Assembly: GCA_902826605.1 (NCBI GenBank) | Contig: CADEFM010000005.1 | Location: 124,001 to 188,000, forward strand | Length of the DNA stretch: 64,000 bases | Direction: 5' to 3' | DNA from: an uncultured Acidobacteriota bacterium | GTDB lineage: Bacteria > Acidobacteriota > Terriglobia > Bryobacterales > Bryobacteraceae | Part shown: one piece after another, positions 17,858-27,391 of the stretch | Numbering within the stretch: the stretch's first letter is position 1 | How the letters are laid out: every line of letters begins with the position of its first letter | Program-made: the position numbers and the translations under genes | Notes under the pieces: model-generated | Told to the model about the DNA's origin: nothing | Databases searched by the model: none | What the model saw: the letters and a program-made list of their open reading frames with translations, nothing else

Positions 17858-19231
17858 ATGAAGTTTCTGTTAAGCGAAGTGGCCGCTGCTCTGAATCTGT
17901 CAAGTGGCGGACTTCCGGACGTGCAGGTGACAGGGTGGTCCATCGATTCGCGTACGCTGCAGCTGGGCGACCTCTTTTTCGCGTTGCGGGGGCCGAATCA
18001 TGACGGGCATGCCCATGTCGCGGAAGTCTTCCGGAAGGGCGCCGTGGCGGCGATCGTGGATAGGAATGTCGAGAAGGAAGCACCCTGGCTGCTGCGTGTG
18101 CCCGATACTCTCGGCGCGCTACAGCAACTGGCAGCTTGGGCCCGCCAGAAGTGGGGCGGGGACATCGTCGCGGTAACGGGAAGTGCAGGCAAGACCACAA
18201 CCAAGGACGTGATCGCGGAAATGCTGGCGGTAGAGATGAAAACGGCGAAGAACGAGGGCAATCTGAACAATCACATCGGTCTCCCTCTGTCCTTGCTACG
18301 CCTGGATCAGGCCGCCCGCGCCGCTGTGCTCGAAATGGGCATGAATCATGCCGGAGAGATTCGCGTTCTGGCGAGGATCGCGCGGCCGGGCGTAGGCGTA
18401 GTGACGAACGTGGGATACGCGCACATCGAAAATTTCGATTCCATTGAAGGGATCGCCGCTGCAAAACGCGAAGAGATCGAAGAGTTGGGCGAAGAAGGCA
18501 CCGCAGTGCTGAACGCGGACGATCCTCGGGTGGCCGCGATGGCCCAATTTCATCCAGGCCGCACCATTCTCTATGGCCAAGCGCCGCAAGCCCAAGTTCG
18601 CGCAGAAGACGTGGCCTACTCGGCTAATGGCGTGCGTTTCCGCGTCGGCGCTCATCGCTTTGAAACCGCGCTCAGCGGACGCCACAATGTGTCCAATCTG
18701 TTGGCCGGAATTGCCGTGGCGGGAGTGTTCGGAATCTCGCCAGAACACCTGCACGATAAGATTCGCAACTTCGTTCCAGGAAAGATGCGCGGCGAGAAGC
18801 GCTTGCATCAGGGCGTGACCATTTACGACGATTGCTATAACTCGAACCCGGAAGCAGCGCGCGCCATGTTGGATGTGCTGCGCGACACGCCGGCCAAAAG
18901 GCGCATCGCGGTTCTGGGCGAGATGCTTGAGCTTGGCCGTTTGGCTGAGGCCTTGCACCGTGAGGTAGGCGCCTACGTATCGCGGTGCGGGATTGATGTG
19001 CTCGTTGGGATTCGCGGCGCTGCCAGTGACTTGTTGGACGCAGCCATGCGTGCAGGCCTTCGGGCCAGCGCCGCGTTTTTTTTCGAGGACTCAGCCGAGG
19101 CAGGGCGCTTTGTGCGGGGTCTGGCCGAGCCGGGCGACGCAATTCTGTTCAAAGGTTCCCGTGGCGTGCATGTGGAGCGGGCGCTCCAGGAATTCCTGGC
19201 GACGAATGAAACGGCTGAAGGCCAGGGCTGA
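17858..19231 (+). CDS. murF: UDP-MurNAc-tripeptide:D-Ala-D-Ala ligase MurF
   Basis: Completes the UDP-MurNAc-pentapeptide by ATP-driven addition of D-Ala-D-Ala. SIDSRTLQLGDLFFALRG near residues 28-45 is the MurF N-terminal signature, the P-loop TGSAGKTTTKD is at 107-117, NNHIGLPLSLLRL and LEMGMNHAGEI follow, and YDDCYNSNPEAARAML lies in the C-terminal domain. 457 residues. Five bases separate it from murE. Confidence 0.96.
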   Translation: MKFLLSEVAAALNLSSGGLPDVQVTGWSIDSRTLQLGDLFFALRGPNHDGHAHVAEVFRKGAVAAIVDRNVEKEAPWLLRVPDTLGALQQLAAWARQKWGGDIVAVTGSAGKTTTKDVIAEMLAVEMKTAKNEGNLNNHIGLPLSLLRLDQAARAAVLEMGMNHAGEIRVLARIARPGVGVVTNVGYAHIENFDSIEGIAAAKREEIEELGEEGTAVLNADDPRVAAMAQFHPGRTILYGQAPQAQVRAEDVAYSANGVRFRVGAHRFETALSGRHNVSNLLAGIAVAGVFGISPEHLHDKIRNFVPGKMRGEKRLHQGVTIYDDCYNSNPEAARAMLDVLRDTPAKRRIAVLGEMLELGRLAEALHREVGAYVSRCGIDVLVGIRGAASDLLDAAMRAGLRASAAFFFEDSAEAGRFVRGLAEPGDAILFKGSRGVHVERALQEFLATNETAEGQG

Positions 19232-19234
19232 GCG

Positions 19235-20368
19235 ATGTTCTACTGGCTTTTCTTCGAACAACTCTTCCCGGCGTATTCACCGTTCCGCGTTTTTCAGTAC
19301 GCGACGTTTCGCACTGGCATGGCAAGTTTCACGGCCCTTGCAATCTCGATTTTTCTGGGCCCGTGGCTTATACGCCGTCTGCGGGAATCTCAAATCGGCC
19401 AGCACATCCGCGAAGATGGCCCTCAATCGCACCAGAAAAAGGCCGGTACCCCCACGATGGGGGGATTGCTAATTGTCACCTCGATCGTAATTCCAACATT
19501 GTTGTGGTCCAATTTACGTGAACCCGCAGTATGGGTGGCGCTGTTGGGACTGGTGAGTTTCGGCGCTATCGGCTTCTGGGATGACTTTACTAAGGTTCGC
19601 AGGAAGCGCAACCTGGGCTTAACTGTCTGGGGAAAGTTTGCCGCGGAAATGTTCGCGGCGTTGTTGGTAGGCGCGGCGCTGCTCGCCATGCACGCACGTG
19701 GCACATACTCCACCAGCATGAATGTGCCGTTCTTCAAAAATTTCAAACCGGATTTGTTGATCGATACGTGGCTGAAGAATCCATTGACGTATCCCCTCGC
19801 GTTCTTTTTCTTCTTCGGTTTTCTGATGTTAGTGCTGGTGGGCGCGTCCAATGCCGTGAATTTGACCGATGGCCTGGACGGACTTGCCATCGGCCTGATG
19901 ATCATCGCCGCGGGCGCGATGACGGTGCTTTCCTATCTCAGCGGGCATGCCGAATTCGCGCGCTATCTGGAACTCGCCCGCACGCCGGGCGCAACGGAAT
20001 TAACCATCTTCTGTTCCTCCATGACCGGCGCCTCCCTCGGGTTTCTGTGGTACAACGCGCATCCGGCGGAGGTATTCATGGGAGACGTAGGATCACTTGC
20101 GCTGGGCGGCGGCTTGGGCGTCGTCGCGGTGCTGTTGAAGCAGGAAGTCTTGTTGATCTTCATCGGCGGCGTCTATGTAATCGAAGCTCTCTCTGTGATT
20201 CTGCAGGTGGGCAGCTTCAAGATGCGTGGCAAGCGCATTTTCAAGATGGCTCCGCTGCATCATCACTTTGAACAGTTGGGTTGGGAAGAATCGAAAGTGA
20301 TCGCCCGATTTTGGATCGCCGGATTAGTAATGGCGCTGTTCGCGTTGACCACGCTCAAACTCAGATGA
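19235..20368 (+). CDS. mraY: Phospho-MurNAc-pentapeptide translocase MraY
   Basis: Integral membrane enzyme that transfers phospho-MurNAc-pentapeptide to undecaprenyl phosphate, forming lipid I. 377 residues with about 10 hydrophobic helices. Diagnostic motifs: SHQKKAGTPTMGGLL (about 64-78), the catalytic acidic pair in GFWDDFTKV (about 113-121), NAVNLTDGLDGLA and MGDVGSLALGG, and the basic-histidine MAPLHHHFE near the C-terminus. Starts 3 bases after murF and its stop overlaps murD. Confidence 0.97.
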   Translation: MFYWLFFEQLFPAYSPFRVFQYATFRTGMASFTALAISIFLGPWLIRRLRESQIGQHIREDGPQSHQKKAGTPTMGGLLIVTSIVIPTLLWSNLREPAVWVALLGLVSFGAIGFWDDFTKVRRKRNLGLTVWGKFAAEMFAALLVGAALLAMHARGTYSTSMNVPFFKNFKPDLLIDTWLKNPLTYPLAFFFFFGFLMLVLVGASNAVNLTDGLDGLAIGLMIIAAGAMTVLSYLSGHAEFARYLELARTPGATELTIFCSSMTGASLGFLWYNAHPAEVFMGDVGSLALGGGLGVVAVLLKQEVLLIFIGGVYVIEALSVILQVGSFKMRGKRIFKMAPLHHHFEQLGWEESKVIARFWIAGLVMALFALTTLKLR

Positions 20369-21696
20369 ACCTACGCGGTGTAGCAGTGGCGGTGGTGGGC
20401 ATGGCTCGCAGTGGCGTGGCGGCAGTGGAATTCCTGCGCGAAAAAGGCGCGGACGTGTGGGCGGTTGACCAAAATCCCGTGGAGATCCCTGGTATTACGG
20501 TGCTTGCACAGTTGGACGAATCGTTGGCGAAGGCCGAGTGGATCGTCCTCTCACCGGGGGTGCCCGCGGATATGGACATCGTGGAGAGTGCCCGGCGCCG
20601 CGGCGCGCGCGTAATCGGCGATGTGGAGTTGGCTAGTTGGTTCCTGGAAGGACCAATCATCGGAATCACAGGCTCCAACGGAAAAACCACGACTACTGCG
20701 TTGACTGGCCACATCCTACAAGCTAGCGGCATTCCTGTACAGGTTGGGGGCAACATCGGCACACCGCCTGCCTCGATGGTGGCGGCATCACGTCCTGGCC
20801 AGTGGAATGTGCTGGAGCTTTCGAGCTTCCAGTTGGAAACTGTGGAGACGTTGCGCCCCCGCGTTGGTGCGGCTTTGAATCTGACGCCCGATCATCTGGA
20901 CCGGCACTATACAATGACGCGTTACGCGGCCGCCAAGGGCCGCTTGTTCGCAAATCAGACGGAGACGGACTTCGCGGTCCTCAATGCGGACGACGCGTTC
21001 TGTGTGGCTTATGCCGGCGGGCGCGGTCATGCCGTTTGGTTTAGCTCCACGCGCAAAGTTGCACCGGGAGCGTTTCTCCAGCACGGGGAGATTCTATTGG
21101 ATGGGCAGGAACTGATGCAAGCTTCCGAAGTGCCTCTACTCGGAGTCCACAACCTGGAAAATACGATGGCGGCCGCCGCCATCACGCATCTGGCTGGAGC
21201 ATCGCACGCCCAGATTCGCGATGCAGTGATGACTTTCCCTGGAGTGGAGCATCGGTTGGAATTTGTTTGCGAAGCGGATGGCGTTGCCTGGTACAACGAT
21301 TCCAAGGCCACCAACGTGGACGCGACCCTCAAGGCTATCTCCGCGTTCGACGGAAAATTGTGGATCATTCTGGGAGGCAAAGACAAGAACACCGATTACA
21401 CCCCGCTGGCCGCCCCACTTCGGGTGAAGGCCCATGCGGCGCTCCTTATTGGAGCGGCGGCGGAAAAGATCGCCTCGCACTTGAAGGGCGCCGCGCCGTT
21501 GATCGCTTGCGGAACGCTGGAAATAGCCGTTTGCGAAGCGCGCGCACGCGCGAACCCAGGGGATCGCGTCCTTCTAGCCCCAGCCTGTGCGAGTTTCGAT
21601 CAATTCGAAAATTTCGAACATCGCGGCCGCGAATTCAAGCGCCTGGTGAAAGACGGGGCAAGCAAGCCGCTTCTCCGGAAAGGCAGTAATGGCTAG
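20365..21696 (+). CDS. murD: UDP-MurNAc-L-alanine:D-glutamate ligase MurD
   Basis: Cytoplasmic ATP-dependent ligase adding D-glutamate to UDP-MurNAc-L-Ala. An N-terminal Rossmann-like segment (VAVAVVGMARSGVAA) is followed by LSPGVP (about 63-68), the P-loop ITGSNGKTTTTAL (about 101-113) and NLTPDHLDRH. The C-terminal WYNDSKATNVDAT is characteristic of MurD. 443 residues from ATG 20365, which overlaps the mraY stop (ATGA). The last 8 bases overlap the start of ftsW. Confidence 0.96.
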   Translation: MNLRGVAVAVVGMARSGVAAVEFLREKGADVWAVDQNPVEIPGITVLAQLDESLAKAEWIVLSPGVPADMDIVESARRRGARVIGDVELASWFLEGPIIGITGSNGKTTTTALTGHILQASGIPVQVGGNIGTPPASMVAASRPGQWNVLELSSFQLETVETLRPRVGAALNLTPDHLDRHYTMTRYAAAKGRLFANQTETDFAVLNADDAFCVAYAGGRGHAVWFSSTRKVAPGAFLQHGEILLDGQELMQASEVPLLGVHNLENTMAAAAITHLAGASHAQIRDAVMTFPGVEHRLEFVCEADGVAWYNDSKATNVDATLKAISAFDGKLWIILGGKDKNTDYTPLAAPLRVKAHAALLIGAAAEKIASHLKGAAPLIACGTLEIAVCEARARANPGDRVLLAPACASFDQFENFEHRGREFKRLVKDGASKPLLRKGSNG

Positions 21697-22831
21697 ACTC
21701 CGAACGGATTGGATTCTGTTTCTGTGTATCGTCGCGATGGTAGGCTTCGGAGTGGTGGCAGTCTACAGCGCATCGAGCGCCGTGGCCGAATTGCGCTACC
21801 ACGTTGCGCCCTACTATTTCGTGATCCGCCAGGCGGGCTGGGCGGCGATCTCGTTTCTTGTCTTGATGTATTTCAAGCGCAAAGACTACCGGCGCATGGA
21901 CTCCCCGGAGTGGGCCTTCTCGGCGCTGGGGATCGTGCTGGCGCTGCTTGTGCTTGTATATTTCGTCGATTCCACGTCGCACCGGTGGTTCAAAATTCCC
22001 GGTGTAGGATCCTTCCAGCCATCGGAATTCGCCAAACCCGCATTGATTCTATTTCTGTCCTATTTCTTATCGCGGCGCGCTCATCGCCTCACGGACCAGC
22101 GGACCTTATTACAGGCGCTGCTGGCCGTGTTGATGCTGGCCGTAACTGTCGTCGTCGCAGATTTGGGCACCGCGCTGGTTCCATTGATCATGGCCGCGGT
22201 CATGTTCTGGATCGCGGGTTTGGAATGGCGTTACTTGCTGCGGGTAGCTGCGATCGGTTTGTTGCTGGTGGCTATTGCAATCGCATCGCGAGGTTACCGT
22301 ATAGGCCGCATTATCGCCTACGTCGATCCAGACTATTCAAAAATCGGACTCATCGATACGAAAGGATGGCTGAAATCCTACATACAACAATCCTCGAATG
22401 TGCGTGACGCCAGCTATCAGCCGCGGCAATCGAAGATCGCCGTAGGCACCGGAGGAATCCTCGGCGTCGGTCTAATGCAAGGCAAACAAAAATTGATGTT
22501 CCTTCCCGACGCGCATACGGATTTCATCTACGCGACAGTAGGAGAAGAATTGGGGCTATGGGGATCTACCGCGGTGCTCGCCGGGTTCCTGGTGATTCTG
22601 TGGCGCGGCGCGCGTTTGTTTGTACTGACGCATGACGATTTCGGAAAATATCTTGCGCTCGGAGTTACGCTATCGATTGTTCTGCAGGCGCTGATGAACA
22701 TGAGCGTGGTATTGGATATGGCGCCCACCAAGGGTTTCCCCCTTCCCATGATCAGTTTTGGTGGAAGTTCATTGCTGAGCACGCTGACCTCGCTCGGCAT
22801 GTTGTTGAGTGTGAGTGAGAACGAAGGGTGA
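21689..22831 (+). CDS. ftsW: Septal peptidoglycan polymerase FtsW
   Basis: SEDS-family glycosyltransferase that polymerises lipid II at the septum with FtsI. 380 residues, about 10 transmembrane helices. Conserved segments: VYSASSAVAE in the first periplasmic region, FQPSEFAKPALILFLSYFL, KQKLMFLPDAHTDFIYATVGEELG, and the C-terminal PTKGFPLPMISFGGSSLL. It begins inside the last codons of murD and is followed 6 bases later by murG, so it is an internal gene of the dcw operon. Confidence 0.96.
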   Translation: MARLRTDWILFLCIVAMVGFGVVAVYSASSAVAELRYHVAPYYFVIRQAGWAAISFLVLMYFKRKDYRRMDSPEWAFSALGIVLALLVLVYFVDSTSHRWFKIPGVGSFQPSEFAKPALILFLSYFLSRRAHRLTDQRTLLQALLAVLMLAVTVVVADLGTALVPLIMAAVMFWIAGLEWRYLLRVAAIGLLLVAIAIASRGYRIGRIIAYVDPDYSKIGLIDTKGWLKSYIQQSSNVRDASYQPRQSKIAVGTGGILGVGLMQGKQKLMFLPDAHTDFIYATVGEELGLWGSTAVLAGFLVILWRGARLFVLTHDDFGKYLALGVTLSIVLQALMNMSVVLDMAPTKGFPLPMISFGGSSLLSTLTSLGMLLSVSENEG

Positions 22832-22837
22832 TGAATC

Positions 22838-23932
22838 ATGGGATTCACATTCGTGATGGCCGGTGGCGGCACGGGAGGCCATGTGCTCCCCGCGCTAGCG
22901 GTGGCGCGCGAATTGCGCTCGCGCGGACACACAGCCATCTTCATCGGTGTGCGACGAGGCATGGAGGCGAAACTCGTACCCGCGGAGAATTTCCCGATAG
23001 AGTGGATAGAAATCGGCGGATTGAAACGCGTCGGACTGCGGCGCATGCTGGAAACAATGGTGGAGCTGCCGCTGAGCGTGTGGCACGCGGCTCGCGTCAT
23101 CGAACGCGAAAAACCAGCAGCAGTTTTTTCAATGGGGGGATACGTCGCCGGACCGGTGCTGCTCGCCGCTCTCTGGAAGCACGTACCCGTAGTGATGATG
23201 GAGCCGAACACGGTGCCCGGATTTACACATCGCCAGCTAGCGCGCTTCGCTGCGCGTGCGCTGATCAGCTTTCAAGAAACCGCCACGTTTTTCCCGAAAG
23301 GACGGACGGAACTCACGGGCTTGCCTATCCGCGAAGAGTTTTTTGCGGTTCCCTCGAAACAGCGAAGTTCGCAACTCACGTTGTTGATTACCGGCGGCAG
23401 TCAAGGCTCGCGAACGCTCAACCGGGCAGCGGAACAAAGCTGGCCCTTGTGGGAAAAAGACGCCGTCCGGTTCATTCATCAGACGGGGGTGGCGATGTTT
23501 GACGAGCTCTCTGCTGGATTCCGCAGCGCCGGTATGGCCGGTGAAATCACGCCATTTTTGCCGGACATGCCGCACGCGTTCGGCGAGGCCGACATCGTCA
23601 TCAGTCGAGCGGGCGCGGGCGCGGTGAGCGAACTGGCCGCCGCGGGCAAGCCTTCCATCCTGGTGCCTCTGCCGGGCGCGAGCGACGATCATCAGCTAAA
23701 GAACGCCCAGGCGTTGGAGCGGGCGGGCGCGGCGCGCGTGGTGCTCGACCGCGAGATGAACGGCCAGCGTTTGGTAGAGGAAATCACCAGGCTGGCAAAC
23801 GTGCCTGCCGTGATCGAGACGATGAGCGCGGTCGCGCGTGGCTTGGCTCGCGCGGGCGCGGCCCGCCGTGCTGCGGACGTTCTGGAAGCTTTAGCGGTTG
23901 ACAGCGCCGCCGAAAGCCGAAACAATAAATAG
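22838..23932 (+). CDS. murG: Lipid II synthase MurG (UDP-GlcNAc transferase)
   Basis: Peripheral membrane GT-B enzyme (family GT28) that transfers GlcNAc from UDP-GlcNAc to lipid I. The N-terminal glycine-rich loop AGGGTGGHVLPALAVA (about 8-23), the second G-loop ITGGSQGSRTLN (about 185-196) and the donor-site signature SRAGAGAVSELAAAGKPSILVP (spread over about 236-257) are all present. 364 residues, normal. Six bases after ftsW and five before murC. Confidence 0.97.
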   Translation: MGFTFVMAGGGTGGHVLPALAVARELRSRGHTAIFIGVRRGMEAKLVPAENFPIEWIEIGGLKRVGLRRMLETMVELPLSVWHAARVIEREKPAAVFSMGGYVAGPVLLAALWKHVPVVMMEPNTVPGFTHRQLARFAARALISFQETATFFPKGRTELTGLPIREEFFAVPSKQRSSQLTLLITGGSQGSRTLNRAAEQSWPLWEKDAVRFIHQTGVAMFDELSAGFRSAGMAGEITPFLPDMPHAFGEADIVISRAGAGAVSELAAAGKPSILVPLPGASDDHQLKNAQALERAGAARVVLDREMNGQRLVEEITRLANVPAVIETMSAVARGLARAGAARRAADVLEALAVDSAAESRNNK

Positions 23933-23937
23933 TTAAA

Positions 23938-25314
23938 ATGTTTTTTAAACATCAACCCGTCCATTTCATCGGTATCGGCGGTATCGGCATGAGCAGTCTA
24001 GCGGAAATCATGATCGATATGGGCTATCCGGTGAGCGGATCGGATCTGAAATCGTCTCCCATCACGGAGCGTCTGGCGGCGCGCGGCGCGCGAGTTCTCG
24101 CCGGCCACGCCGCGGACAATCTGAGTCATGCGAGTGCCGTCGTCTATAGTTCCGCGGTGCGCTTCGACAATCCGGAGATGGTGGAAGCGCGGCGGCGGAA
24201 ACTTCCGGTGATCGCGCGCGGCGAACTGCTGGCCGAGCTGATGCGCCAGAAATTCGGGATCGCCATCGCCGGCAGCCACGGTAAAACCACCACCACGGCG
24301 ATGGTGTCGTCCTTGCTAATCGACGCGGGCCTGGACCCCACTATGCTTGTGGGCGGGCGTACCGGCATCAACGGCTCCAATGCACGTTTAGGCAGGAGCG
24401 AATATCTGGTGGTGGAAAGTGACGAGAGCGACGGATCGTTTCTCAAGCTTTCGCCCATTCTCGCGGTGGTCACGAACATTGATCGCGAGCATCTGGACCA
24501 CTATGCGGGCATCCAGGAAATCCGTACCGCGTTTACTGAATTTGTCGGTAAGCTTCCGTTTTACGGCGCGGCGATCATGTGCCTGGACGACGAAAATATT
24601 CAGCGGATCTTGCCCGCTGTGAATCGGCGCGTGATCACCTATGGCGAAAATCCGCAGGCCGATGTCCGCATCACGCGTTCCTCCGCAGCCCATATGGCCA
24701 GCGAGTTTCATCTCCAATTCAAGGGCCAGGATCTGGGTTGTTTCCGCCTGCGCGTACCCGGCGCGCACAACGTGCTCAACGCGACCGCAGCCGTAGCTAT
24801 CGGGCTGGAGTTGGAAATACCCATCGACAAAATCCGCGAAGCGCTTGAGCGCTTCAGCGGTGTGGATCGCCGCTTTCAGGTCAAGGGCAGCGTTCGCGGA
24901 ATTACCGTGATCGACGACTATGGGCACCATCCCACGGAGATCCGCGCGACCCTTGCATCCGCACGCGCGTGCCGATTTCAAGGCATTCATGTTTTGTTTC
25001 AGCCGCATCGTTTCACGCGGACGGAGGCCCTGATGGACGATTTCGCTCGCGCATTTCATCAAGCCGATACGGTGCATGTCACGGATATTTATGCCGCGTC
25101 CGAGGCGCCCATCGCGGGTGTGACCTCGGAAGCGCTGGTCGCGCGCATGCACGATTTCGGACATCGCGGCGGGCGCTACGTAGGCAGTATGGAAAGTGGA
25201 ATCGAGTCCGTGGTTTCAGTCGCGGCTTCGGGTGACGCGGTAGTCACTTTAGGTGCGGGTAGTGTCTCGCTCGCGGGAGAACAGATTCTCGTGAAGCTTC
25301 GGAGCGCTGCCTGA
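23938..25314 (+). CDS. murC: UDP-N-acetylmuramate:L-alanine ligase MurC
   Basis: First Mur ligase, adding L-alanine to UDP-MurNAc with ATP. FIGIGGIGMSSLAEIM (about 10-25) is the MurC N-terminal dinucleotide-like motif, AGSHGKTTTTAM (about 111-122) the P-loop, VESDESDGSFLKL and NIDREHLDHY follow, and VIDDYGHHPTEI with FQPHRFTRTEALMDDF mark the C-terminal domain. 458 residues. murB, which usually follows murC, is missing; ftsQ begins 1 base after the stop. Confidence 0.97.
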   Translation: MFFKHQPVHFIGIGGIGMSSLAEIMIDMGYPVSGSDLKSSPITERLAARGARVLAGHAADNLSHASAVVYSSAVRFDNPEMVEARRRKLPVIARGELLAELMRQKFGIAIAGSHGKTTTTAMVSSLLIDAGLDPTMLVGGRTGINGSNARLGRSEYLVVESDESDGSFLKLSPILAVVTNIDREHLDHYAGIQEIRTAFTEFVGKLPFYGAAIMCLDDENIQRILPAVNRRVITYGENPQADVRITRSSAAHMASEFHLQFKGQDLGCFRLRVPGAHNVLNATAAVAIGLELEIPIDKIREALERFSGVDRRFQVKGSVRGITVIDDYGHHPTEIRATLASARACRFQGIHVLFQPHRFTRTEALMDDFARAFHQADTVHVTDIYAASEAPIAGVTSEALVARMHDFGHRGGRYVGSMESGIESVVSVAASGDAVVTLGAGSVSLAGEQILVKLRSAA

Positions 25315-25315
25315 C

Positions 25316-26164
25316 ATGCCGAAAAAACCAGAAGGGATGGAAATGCTGCCGGGTATGGAGCCGGAAGAATCCACTCCGCGTCAGCGCGTTCGCGTGAACC
25401 GTCCCCAGCCGGGCATTGGACGCATGAAGATCGCCGTGCGCGTGATCATCGGCGCAGTGGTGATGGTCGCAGGGCTGTATGGTTTCCACCGTACCGAACA
25501 GTTTTTGATTCGCGATCCCCATTTCGCACTATCCGGGATTGAGGGGGGTGCGATACCTGCGTTGCGCATCCAGGGCGGGCCTCACGTGGCCCGGCGAGCC
25601 ATGCAGCAAGTGTTTCAGAATGACGTGGGATCAAGCGTCTACACGTTGCCGCTGGAAGACCGTGCGGTCTCTCTGCGCGCAGTCGATTGGGTGAAAGACG
25701 CCAGCGTCGCGCGCGTGTGGCCAAATCTTTTGATGATTCGGATCACTGAGCGTAAGCCCGTTGCGTTCGTCACATTGACAGCTTCGCGATTCGGCTTGAT
25801 TGATGAGGACGGGGTGATTCTGCCTCCGCCCGCGGATCGCTTCCATTTGCCGGTCCTGCGCGGCGTACGCCCTGGGGACCCTGCGCCGCAGCGACGCGAT
25901 CGCGTGCGGCGTATGCTGCGGATGCTCGGCGAATTGGGCCCGTCTGGGAATCAGATTTCCGAAGTGGACGTCACCGATCCGGCGAATCTGAAAGTTTCGC
26001 AGCCGCACCAGGGGCGTGTAGTGACGCTGCATCTGGGCGATCAAAATTTCGGCGCTCGCTATAGGAACTTCACCGCCCATTTTCAGGAGATTCGGGAAAA
26101 GCTGCCGGACGCAACAACGCTCGATCTGCGTCTGGAAGACCGCATCACCGTGGTGGACCAATGA
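25316..26164 (+). CDS. ftsQ: Cell-division protein FtsQ (DivIB)
   Basis: Bitopic division protein linking FtsBL and FtsA-side components. An Arg/Pro-rich cytoplasmic N-terminus of about 38 residues is followed by one membrane helix (IAVRVIIGAVVMVAGLYGF, about 40-58). A POTRA-like domain comes next, where SSVYTLPLEDRAVSL and WVKDASVARVWPNLLMIRITERKP match the FtsQ pattern. 282 residues. Starts one base after murC, and its stop overlaps ftsA as ATGA. Confidence 0.9.
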   Translation: MPKKPEGMEMLPGMEPEESTPRQRVRVNRPQPGIGRMKIAVRVIIGAVVMVAGLYGFHRTEQFLIRDPHFALSGIEGGAIPALRIQGGPHVARRAMQQVFQNDVGSSVYTLPLEDRAVSLRAVDWVKDASVARVWPNLLMIRITERKPVAFVTLTASRFGLIDEDGVILPPPADRFHLPVLRGVRPGDPAPQRRDRVRRMLRMLGELGPSGNQISEVDVTDPANLKVSQPHQGRVVTLHLGDQNFGARYRNFTAHFQEIREKLPDATTLDLRLEDRITVVDQ

Positions 26165-27366
26165 ACAAACACTCCCAACTAGCGGTAGGAGTGGACGCGG
26201 GCAGCTCGCGCACGCGTTGCGTGATTTGTGTGCTTGAGAATGGAGGACTGCGTTATCTTGGCCACGGATTGGCTCCTGCCGCGGGCTGGTTCAGATCGCG
26301 CATCACGGATCCGGATGCGCTTTCTGCATCGATACACGCCGCCGTCGCCGACGCCCAGAGAGGTGCGCGCGTGCAGGTGGAATCGGCCACACTAGGCATC
26401 GGCGGCCAGGAGATTCGCGGAGCGCAAAGCCGTGGATTGTACGAATTTGGGCGTCCTCACGAAATTTCGGCCGACGATTTGGCATATGCGGTCGAGAACG
26501 CCACTGAGGTGCGCTTGGAACGCGGCCGTATGCTTTTGCATGCGTTGCCGCAGGATTTCACGTTGGACGGCCGCGCCGGCTTTCGCAAGCCTGTCCACAG
26601 CATTTGTTCGCGGCTGGAGGCGAACGTCCACATTGTCACAGGCGCTCAGCAGGAGCATCAGGCCTTGCTCGCGGCCGCGCATATGGCGCACCTGGCCGTG
26701 GAAGAAACTGTCTTCGAGCCCATCGCGGCAGCCTACGCTTGCCTGAACCCGGAACAACGCGCGGAAGGCGTGGCGGTGGTTGATTTCGGAATTCATTCCA
26801 CGAACCTCGCCGTGTACAGCGGCGATGCTCTCGCATTGGCCGCGAGCCTTCCGGTGTCCGCCGACCATATGACGCGTGATATCGCCGCGATATTCAAGGT
26901 CACCTATGATGATGCCGAATGTTTGAAACAGGAGTACGGCTGCGCGTTGTTGGGACTAACGGCCGATTCCAGTCTGATCGAGGTGCCCTCAGCCGAAGAT
27001 CAACCGCCACGAGAGGCTCGCCGCAGCCAATTGAATGAAATTCTCGAGGCCCGCGCGGAAGAAATCTTTCAGTACGTCCACGCCGAACTGGCGCGTGTGG
27101 GCATGGAACGTTCTCTGCATGAGGGCATAGTGTTAACCGGCGCTGGCGCGCTGCTTAATGGCATGTGTGACGTCGCGGAGATGGTATTGAACTGTCCGGC
27201 AGGAAACGGATTTGCAACGGAAGAAGATATCGGTGGCTGGCCCGAGTCGTTGCAAACGCCGGAATGGACCACGGTAGCCGGTCTGGCGATGTATTCGGCG
27301 AAATTGAAATCGCATAAGACGCCGCAGCGCGAGGCGCGCGGCCTGATGGGCTTGGTATTGAAATAA
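26161..27366 (+). CDS. ftsA: Cell-division protein FtsA (divergent)
   Basis: Actin-fold protein that tethers FtsZ to the membrane. GVDAGSSRTRCVI (about 10-22) is the phosphate-1 region, VTGAQQEHQALL and FEPIAAAYACL are FtsA landmarks, and VLTGAGALLNG (about 320-330) is the adenosine motif. The phosphate-2 loop, normally DIGGGTTDIAV, reads VDFGIHSTNLAV, so ATP binding may be altered. The C-terminal membrane-targeting helix is short (ARGLMGLVLK). 401 residues; ATGA overlap with ftsQ and 25 bases before ftsZ. Confidence 0.93.
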   Translation: MNKHSQLAVGVDAGSSRTRCVICVLENGGLRYLGHGLAPAAGWFRSRITDPDALSASIHAAVADAQRGARVQVESATLGIGGQEIRGAQSRGLYEFGRPHEISADDLAYAVENATEVRLERGRMLLHALPQDFTLDGRAGFRKPVHSICSRLEANVHIVTGAQQEHQALLAAAHMAHLAVEETVFEPIAAAYACLNPEQRAEGVAVVDFGIHSTNLAVYSGDALALAASLPVSADHMTRDIAAIFKVTYDDAECLKQEYGCALLGLTADSSLIEVPSAEDQPPREARRSQLNEILEARAEEIFQYVHAELARVGMERSLHEGIVLTGAGALLNGMCDVAEMVLNCPAGNGFATEEDIGGWPESLQTPEWTTVAGLAMYSAKLKSHKTPQREARGLMGLVLK

Positions 27367-27391
27367 TGAGACGGAATAGGAGCGTGGACCC

